Shown here in pieces: positions 60,876-64,000 of a stretch of 64,000 nt of DNA; position 1 is the first letter of the stretch, and the number at the start of each line of letters is the position of its first letter. The stretch is from Tubulanus polymorphus (Eukaryota > Nemertea > Palaeonemertea > Tubulaniformes > Tubulanidae): NCBI RefSeq assembly GCF_964204645.1, contig NC_134030.1, positions 3,325,855 through 3,389,854 on the forward strand, given 5' to 3'. Under the pieces are notes generated by a model that had not been told where the DNA came from, did not search any database, and was given only the letters and a program-made list of their open reading frames with translations. The position numbers were made by a program, and so were the translations under genes.

Positions 60876-63760
60876 ATGGATTTTTACTGTGATTTGTGTA
60901 ACATAACTGTTAACTCTGGTAGGTCAGATTGTGGGTCTTTATTTATTCTATACTTAAAATGATCATTCTATAGGCCTATTCGATAAAACTCAATCTCACA
61001 CGGTAGAGTCACTCGGGTCGTACTAAACACCGTCAGGAACCGTCAGACACCTTGTCTAACCATTCGATTCATTGCTATAGTTGCGAAAAACGGTTTTGAT
61101 CGAGTAGATTTTTAGATTCTTCTTGAACTTTCTGCCAACTCGGAAAATCTGGCGTCTTGAAAAAATTTGTTCTCAAGGCAAATGAATTTCCACAGGTTTT
61201 TTGCCCAATTACTGAGTCGAATTTGCGCAGTAGTGTTCAGTAGTGTTGATTGTACAATAGGCCTAAAATATTGTAGGCCTAATTCATTTCCTGATGGTGT
61301 TATTAGTATAACCCGTGAGTTCCTGACAGGGTCTGACGGTTCCTGACAGGTCCTGATGGTGTTAATAGTATGACCGCTCGCGTGGACAGAGTCTCAAATT
61401 CAATTCATTCAAAATCAAAATTACTTCATTACACCTTATAGCATATCACGGTGTACACCGTAATAATAAAGACTTCGGTCTACTCTACAAAAATCCTCAT
61501 AATCATCTTTTGTCTTTTTTTTTTAATCAGAAGCGATTATGGAGACTCATATTCGTGGAAAGAAACATCAGAAAAATGTCGAACGTTCGATACAAACAGC
61601 AGAACGTTCCGTGTACGTCAGGGGTTTCCCGAAAGGTCACAACGCCGATATCATTCTGGAGCGTTATTTCGAGAAATTCGGAACAATCGAAGAAATCGTC
61701 GTCGAGGCAACGAATCAGGTAAAATATACGCAATGGTTTCAGGGGGTACGAGTCGAGCGGGGTACAGGTTCCAAGCTAAAGGGTCCAGGGTGAAGGATTG
61801 ACGGGTACAGAGTCAATTGATCTTTACCGGCATAAACTGACTTTTAAACTGTAATCATCAGGACCCAGTTCCACAGTTGTGAGTTAGAGTTAACTCTGAG
61901 TTAAACTTAGTTCATTTTCAATGAGTTAACTTTAGAAATAAGATAAAAACCCACTATCTACGGATTAAAAGAATTTAAAAAACAAGAATTTATTTATTCA
62001 ATCTAAAACATAGAATACACGACGTTTTGATCTCACCCTAGAGATCATCGTCAGGTGTATGTAACGTCGTGTATTCTATATATTTTAGATTGAATAAATA
62101 AATTCTTGTTTTTAAATTCTTTTAATCTATAGATAGTCGGTTTTTATCTTGTTATCCGTTCACCGTGTTTGAGTGTGGTTATCGTTCTATTAACTTTAGA
62201 GTTGAATCTTAACTCGGAACTGTGGAAATGGACCCAGGTTTTTTTTCTATTTTCAGAATTTTGCTCTAGTTCAGTATAAGAATCTCGGATCAGCGTGCAC
62301 GGCTCTGCAGCAGAAACGACATTACATCGGCAATCATCAGCTGGTGCTCATGCCGAAAAAATCGACATCGTCGCACGTAGATCGACTCGGTCTGACGAAA
62401 AACCCTTCACATTCGGAAGCGAAACAAAAACCGCAGATTGAAGATACAACGTTGAACAGTAGATTGATTAACGCGGATAGTGTAGGTTTTTTTCCATATG
62501 GTATGACCCCTTGTATACCAGGAACCTGAATCAGACCCTGTTTTAACTGTTACAGTTAAATAAAGGGATGGACAGCTTGGCATCTTAGCCCAGTTGTTTA
62601 GTGCACAAGTATTGCAGGTATCTCAGCGTCTATATAGGTTATAATCAGTTTTTAGGCCCCCAGTAGGTAGATGGTTCCAACAGTGAAGCAACCGTATAAG
62701 CAAATAGTGCATTTATTAATCGGTAAAAAACGGGGCTTGAATTTGGGCGAATCTGACCCACAGCAATACTATCATAGATTACATACAGGGACTCTTTTGA
62801 AACCTACAACATTTTTTGATTTAAAATTTGCTGCAGGAAATTATCAATTCCGCATCAAATCGAGATTCAAATTATCATCAAAATTTTTATGAAACGGATT
62901 GATTATGTATTTTGTAGGTGAACGATCAGTTCGGAATACTGGTGTCGGAGTTGGCGTTACCGGCTGATAATTTAGAACTACGACAGATTGTTGTCGATAT
63001 GTTACAGGGATTGTTCGTTCAGTATTTTCCCGGTTGTCAGGTTGTCTCGTACGGTTCCACGGCGACCGGTCTCGGTTTCGTCGGATGCGACATGGACGTA
63101 TTCCTCGATCTGAAACTCTATAAAGCCGTACGCATTGAAGAGGTACCGTAAACGTTCTAAAAATTTACGGGAGTTATCCCACAATAATTCAGTCAAAAAT
63201 GTAAAGTTCTCGAGTAAAAGGTTTGAGCAACCTTTCAGATGTAGACTTAATTGAGAATGAAGTAGTTCACAATCAGAAGCAGCTTTTTTATTCCCAGAGC
63301 ACAAATATCAAACAGTGAATAAGAGGGATCAGCTGCGAGATATCTCTTAGTGACAATGATGGCTGAACTGGAACTATAATGAGATAACTTGTAATGAAAC
63401 AAACAGATGGCAGAGCATCTCACAGTTCATAGACACTAGAATTGATAATGGGTTTGTAGTTGAAAACGGATAATTCTGAGTTGCGGTTTTAACTGTTATT
63501 TTTCAGGCAGCTCAAATCCCGATAAACTTCCCGTATATGAAACACATTCCGGCGTTTCGAGATATGAAACGAGGTTATATGACTCGCGAAGAGCTGGCAA
63601 ATATTTCACGTATCGATCAAGCGAGATTGATCAGTAAAATACTAGTGACCGTTGGTAAAGGAATCACCGACGTATTGACGATACCGAGCGTTCGCTGTCC
63701 TATTGTCAGATTCGTTCATCAACCGACTTCGCAGAGAATCGATCTATCATTTAAAAGCAG
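60876..63760 (+). CDS. TUT1: Speckle-targeted poly(A) polymerase / U6 TUTase, N-terminal part
   Basis: Five exons in phase, 60876-60918, 61531-61718, 62257-62481, 62918-63142 and 63507-63760, give 311 residues; the gene runs off the right edge. Residues 1-30 form a U1-type C2H2 zinc finger (YCDLC ... HIRGKKH). Residues about 42-100 form an RRM (RSVYVRGFPKGH, NFALVQYKN). The nucleotidyltransferase core follows, with YGSTATGLGF and the catalytic pair in CDMDVFLDL; the third Asp is in RIDLSF. TUT1 adds uridines to U6 snRNA and polyadenylates selected mRNAs in the nucleus. All catalytic residues seen are intact. The last visible donor (GTTAGT) lies eight bases from a retroelement insertion. Confidence 0.93.
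61861..62236. repeat. R1 foldback split by a palindromic retroelement
   Basis: The left half, GACCCAGTTCCACAGTTGTG..., and the right half, ...AACTGTGGAAATGGACCC, are the two arms of an R1 foldback, separated by the insertion at 61937-62189. It lies in TUT1 intron 2, ending some 20 bases before the exon 3 acceptor. Confidence 0.8.
61926..62200. mobile_element. Palindromic hammerhead-type retroelement with 11-bp target duplication
   Basis: TTAACTTTAGA occurs at 61926-61936 and 62190-62200. Between them is a palindrome (about 61940-62150; arms AAGATAAAAACCCACTATCT...) and a right tail of about 39 nt. The loop core on the minus strand is CTGACGA, a perfect seven-pair stem II, then AAAACGTC, with a six-pair stem I (ATACAC/GTGTAT). 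The G before the AAA is replaced by A, so self-cleavage is doubtful. Confidence 0.78.
63169..63225 (+). repeat. Single arm of the palindromic element family
   Basis: GGGAGTTATCCCACAATAAT and AAAGTTCTCGAGTAAAAGG match one arm of the 33-kb element (AAATCGCACAATAATTC, CAAGTTCTTGAGTAAAAG). No second arm is seen. Confidence 0.6.
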
Positions 63761-63767
63761 GTTAGTC

Positions 63768-63954
63768 ATGAGTCCCTATTGGTTTCCATAGACAAGTGGC
63801 TGTCCAATATCAATAGTAGACAAAAACCCACAATAAAAAGAAAAACTATCTGGTAGCTTAACGTTTCAACTCAATTCTATGAGCCATTTTCAAAAACAGT
63901 TTTTGAAAATGGCTCATAGAACCTGCCGGGTTTTTGTCTACTATGAGTCCCTAT
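63768..63954. mobile_element. Palindromic element with 12-bp target duplication in TUT1
   Basis: ATGAGTCCCTAT occurs at 63768-63779 and 63943-63954. Between them are a left tail of about 34 nt and a palindrome with arms ATAGTAGACAAAAACCC and an inner hairpin around GGCTCATAG. The loop has GAATTGAGTTGAAACG on the minus strand, the second half of a hammerhead-like core whose first half is lost. It lies eight bases after the TUT1 exon 5 donor. Confidence 0.7.
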
Positions 63955-64000
63955 GACTCCTTGATTCCTTAAAAACCCCCGCTAGATGGAATATGTTTTC

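Noticed and set aside
1-64000. CRISPR array, operons or other prokaryotic features
   Set aside because: All tandem repeats seen are minisatellites or tandem duplications without regular unique spacers; the genes have spliceosomal introns.

Overview
This is nuclear DNA from an animal, most likely a marine invertebrate of the lophotrochozoan kind (mollusc or a relative). The taxonomic guess is inference. What I can see is short exons with GT-AG introns, AATAAA signals, AT-rich spacers crowded with short inverted-repeat elements, and typical metazoan genes. I rebuilt the exons by hand by joining splice sites so that reading phases match. Every exon listed for the well-supported genes keeps an open frame.

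Layout. 0.16-4.4 kb, minus strand: a secreted protein with tandem six-cysteine basic domains separated by acidic linkers (its 3' end lies outside the window). 6.06-6.93 kb, plus: a small secreted cysteine-rich peptide behind a TATA box. 7.5-10.6 kb, plus: BAG1, with a 152-bp triplication in its 3' UTR. 11.5-18.6 kb, minus: a complete 18-exon ABC half-transporter of the ABCH / ABCG20-like type, convergent with BAG1. 19.7-21.4 kb, plus: a secreted PAN plus C-type-lectin protein. 21.8-24.9 kb, minus: a seven-exon secreted chymotrypsin-fold protease with an unusual substrate pocket. 25.7-28 kb: poorly supported exon fragments, one ending inside a MITE. 31.4-53.3 kb, minus: a complete 21-exon extended synaptotagmin (ESYT2-like), with a second, TATA-driven first exon and a small unrelated gene nested on the opposite strand in one intron. 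54.1-58.2 kb, plus: an unrecognised transcription unit built of tandem exon-like cassettes and LINE remnants. 60.9 kb to the right edge, plus: the 5' part of TUT1 (Star-PAP / U6 TUTase).

The most interesting non-gene signal is a group of roughly 170-210-bp palindromic elements. Their loops carry hammerhead-ribozyme-like cores (CTGANGA, a hairpin, then GAAACGTC or a variant, with no stem III). At four sites there is a palindrome, a one-sided tail of about 35-40 nt and a short target-site duplication of 8-12 bp. This fits known properties of Penelope-like retroelements and stem-III-less hammerheads. Two of these insertions sit inside older repeats and so give a relative age. Other repeats include a piggyBac-like MITE with TTAA, pogo/mariner-like MITEs, a CAGGGTGGCC-ended family, and a foldback family (CAGTTCCACAGTTGTGAGTTA-like ends) found at several sites.

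The genes do not form one pathway. The left part is enriched in secreted, probably epithelial or immune-type products; BAG1, ESYT2 and TUT1 are housekeeping genes.
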